NCBI GenBank assembly: GCA_900551915.1
Contig: URXT01000060.1
Location: 1-7,154, forward strand
Direction: 5' to 3'
From: an uncultured bacterium
GTDB lineage: Bacteria; Cyanobacteriota; Vampirovibrionia; Gastranaerophilales; Gastranaerophilaceae
DNA: 7,154 nucleotides
A program made the translations under genes and the position numbers. The stretch's first letter is position 1, and each line of letters starts with the position of its first letter. Under the pieces are notes generated by a model, which searched no databases, was not told where the DNA came from, and worked only from the letters and a program-made list of their open reading frames with translations. This document shows, in pieces, positions 6,279 to 7,154 of this stretch.

Positions 6279-7067
6279 ATGCAAAAGTTAGTATTAATTC
6301 TTATGCTTGTCTTTATGAGTTCTGTAAACTCTGTTTCAGCGAAAATGGTTGAAGGCGGCGTTTCTGCTGTCGGTGCGGCTTCGGGAGGAAATAGAGTTGT
6401 TGATAATGCAACAAATCAGCCTGTTTCTAATGCAAAAGTAACACTTCCTCATTTGCAATATAAAACTTACACAGATGAGAACGGAACATTTCAGCTGGGA
6501 GCGGCAGTGAAAGATAAAACGGTGATGTCGATTGAAAAAGAGGGATATAGACCTTTTTCTTTGACATTAGACGAAAAATCCGCCTCGGCTCCAATAATTG
6601 TAGGAATTCAAAAAAGTAATATTGATGATATAAGCCTGGAAACTCAAATGATGCACTTGGGTGATAACAATTACTCGAAAAATTCGGCAAATTCCGGTGA
6701 ATTCAAAATTGCAGCAATGGGCCCGTTTTATTCTAAAACCTTTACAATGGCCGCAACAGCTTTGACAAAGAATAATTTCCTTGTGATAGGTTCAATTATC
6801 GGAATTGATACCGCAATGGCTCGTGCAATGGGGCAAAATAAAGTCAGAAACTCTTTTTCAAGCCCTCCGGAAGTATTTTTTAACGGGAATAAGATTGCAG
6901 AAATTCATCTTAACGGGGACGGTCAGAGAATAAAAATTCCGAACAATTTGATAAAACCAAACCAGAAAAACGAAGTTACAATAAAGACCGGTAAAAACCT
7001 TATGCAGACTGCATACACAGACTATGACGATATTGAGATAATGAATTTATCAATCTTAGCAGAGTAG
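6279..7067 (+). CDS. Secreted two-domain beta protein: carboxypeptidase-regulatory-like plus jelly-roll-like domain
   Basis: The 262-residue product starts at an ATG directly preceded by a near-perfect Shine-Dalgarno, GAGGTGAT (6271-6278). Residues 1-21 are a signal peptide (VLILMLVFMSSV core, cut after VSA). Residues about 38-110 read like a carboxypeptidase-regulatory-like (CarboxypepD_reg) domain: VVDNATNQPVSNAKVTL, then TYTDENGTFQLGA and a KEGYRPFSL strand. Residues about 140-260 look like a galactose-binding-type jelly roll: VFFNGNKIAEI (199-209), IPNNLIKPNQKNEVTI (220-235), then DYDDIEIMNLSI (248-259). By family analogy it binds carbohydrate or protein outside the membrane; no catalytic motif is seen. 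The 153 bases before it also carry the tRNA promoter on the other strand. I found no convincing promoter for this gene. Confidence 0.85.
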   Translation: MQKLVLILMLVFMSSVNSVSAKMVEGGVSAVGAASGGNRVVDNATNQPVSNAKVTLPHLQYKTYTDENGTFQLGAAVKDKTVMSIEKEGYRPFSLTLDEKSASAPIIVGIQKSNIDDISLETQMMHLGDNNYSKNSANSGEFKIAAMGPFYSKTFTMAATALTKNNFLVIGSIIGIDTAMARAMGQNKVRNSFSSPPEVFFNGNKIAEIHLNGDGQRIKIPNNLIKPNQKNEVTIKTGKNLMQTAYTDYDDIEIMNLSILAE

Positions 7068-7072
7068 GCCTG

Positions 7073-7097
7073 CCATCCTCCCTTCCCCCCTCGCCTC
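7073..7097. other. C-rich tract (G-rich on the minus strand)
   Basis: The bases after the stop codon at 7065-7067 are almost all pyrimidine on the plus strand and include a run of six C (7085-7090). This is sharply unlike the AT-rich surroundings. The minus strand carries GG, GGGGGG, GGG, GG and GG in close succession, enough for a two-tier G-quadruplex. It lies just beyond the minus-strand terminator, so it may seldom be transcribed from that side. Confidence 0.5.
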
Positions 7098-7122
7098 AAA
7101 AAAAAAACGACCCAAACGGTCG
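7098..7122 (-). terminator. Rho-independent terminator for an off-window minus-strand gene
   Basis: On the minus strand, CGACC (7122-7118) and GGTCG (7112-7108) form a 5-bp GC-rich stem with a GTTTG loop, followed at once by ten T residues (7107-7098). This is a textbook intrinsic terminator and implies a gene on the minus strand to the right, convergent with the 6279-7067 gene. On the plus strand the same hairpin is followed by AGATTTTA, so it may also weakly stop transcripts from the left. Confidence 0.85.
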
Positions 7123-7154
7123 AGATTTTAAAAAAAGGAAATGAAATATATTAA

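Noticed and set aside
1..7154. CRISPR array, insertion sequence or transposase
   Set aside because: No regularly spaced identical repeats, no transposase-like frame and no terminal inverted repeats with target duplications were seen.

Overview
The window looks like accessory, surface-oriented chromosome from an AT-rich, probably diderm bacterium. The large haemagglutinin-like adhesin, a YkuD peptidoglycan enzyme, a tRNA-Leu without an encoded CCA end and strong Shine-Dalgarno sites would fit a gut member of the non-photosynthetic cyanobacterial relatives (Gastranaerophilales/Melainabacteria). That placement is inference from style only; no phylogenetic marker is present.

Layout, left to right. 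(1) Minus strand, 1-1452: the first 484 residues of a filamentous-haemagglutinin-type adhesin, with signal peptide, TPS-like domain and the first beta-helix rungs; it runs off the left edge. (2) 1453-1863: AT-rich divergent intergenic region. (3) Plus strand, 1864-5061: a 1065-residue protein I do not recognise. It has a small N-terminal region, a long charged helical/coiled-coil section, a Gly/Tyr-rich beta-repeat module bracketed by two similar WG glycine-zipper hydrophobic segments, a proline/acidic linker and a degenerate LysM-like C-terminal region. (4) 5062-5171: three successive inverted repeats, the last a terminator-like hairpin between convergent genes. (5) Minus strand, 5172-5798: a secreted L,D-transpeptidase (YkuD). 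(6) 5799-6039: no credible gene, but a long rod-like self-complementary segment that may be a structured RNA. (7) Minus strand, 6040-6125: tRNA-Leu(CAA) with a good promoter. (8) Plus strand, 6279-7067: a secreted two-domain beta protein (carboxypeptidase-regulatory-like fold plus probable jelly roll). (9) 7068-7154: a C-rich tract and a strong minus-strand terminator that must serve a gene beyond the right edge.

The theme is cell envelope and surface: an exported adhesin, a peptidoglycan cross-linking enzyme, a possible peptidoglycan-binding giant protein and a secreted beta-domain protein. They are not one operon; strands alternate and each gene has its own leader. The two most novel items are the 1065-residue protein and the rod-like RNA candidate.
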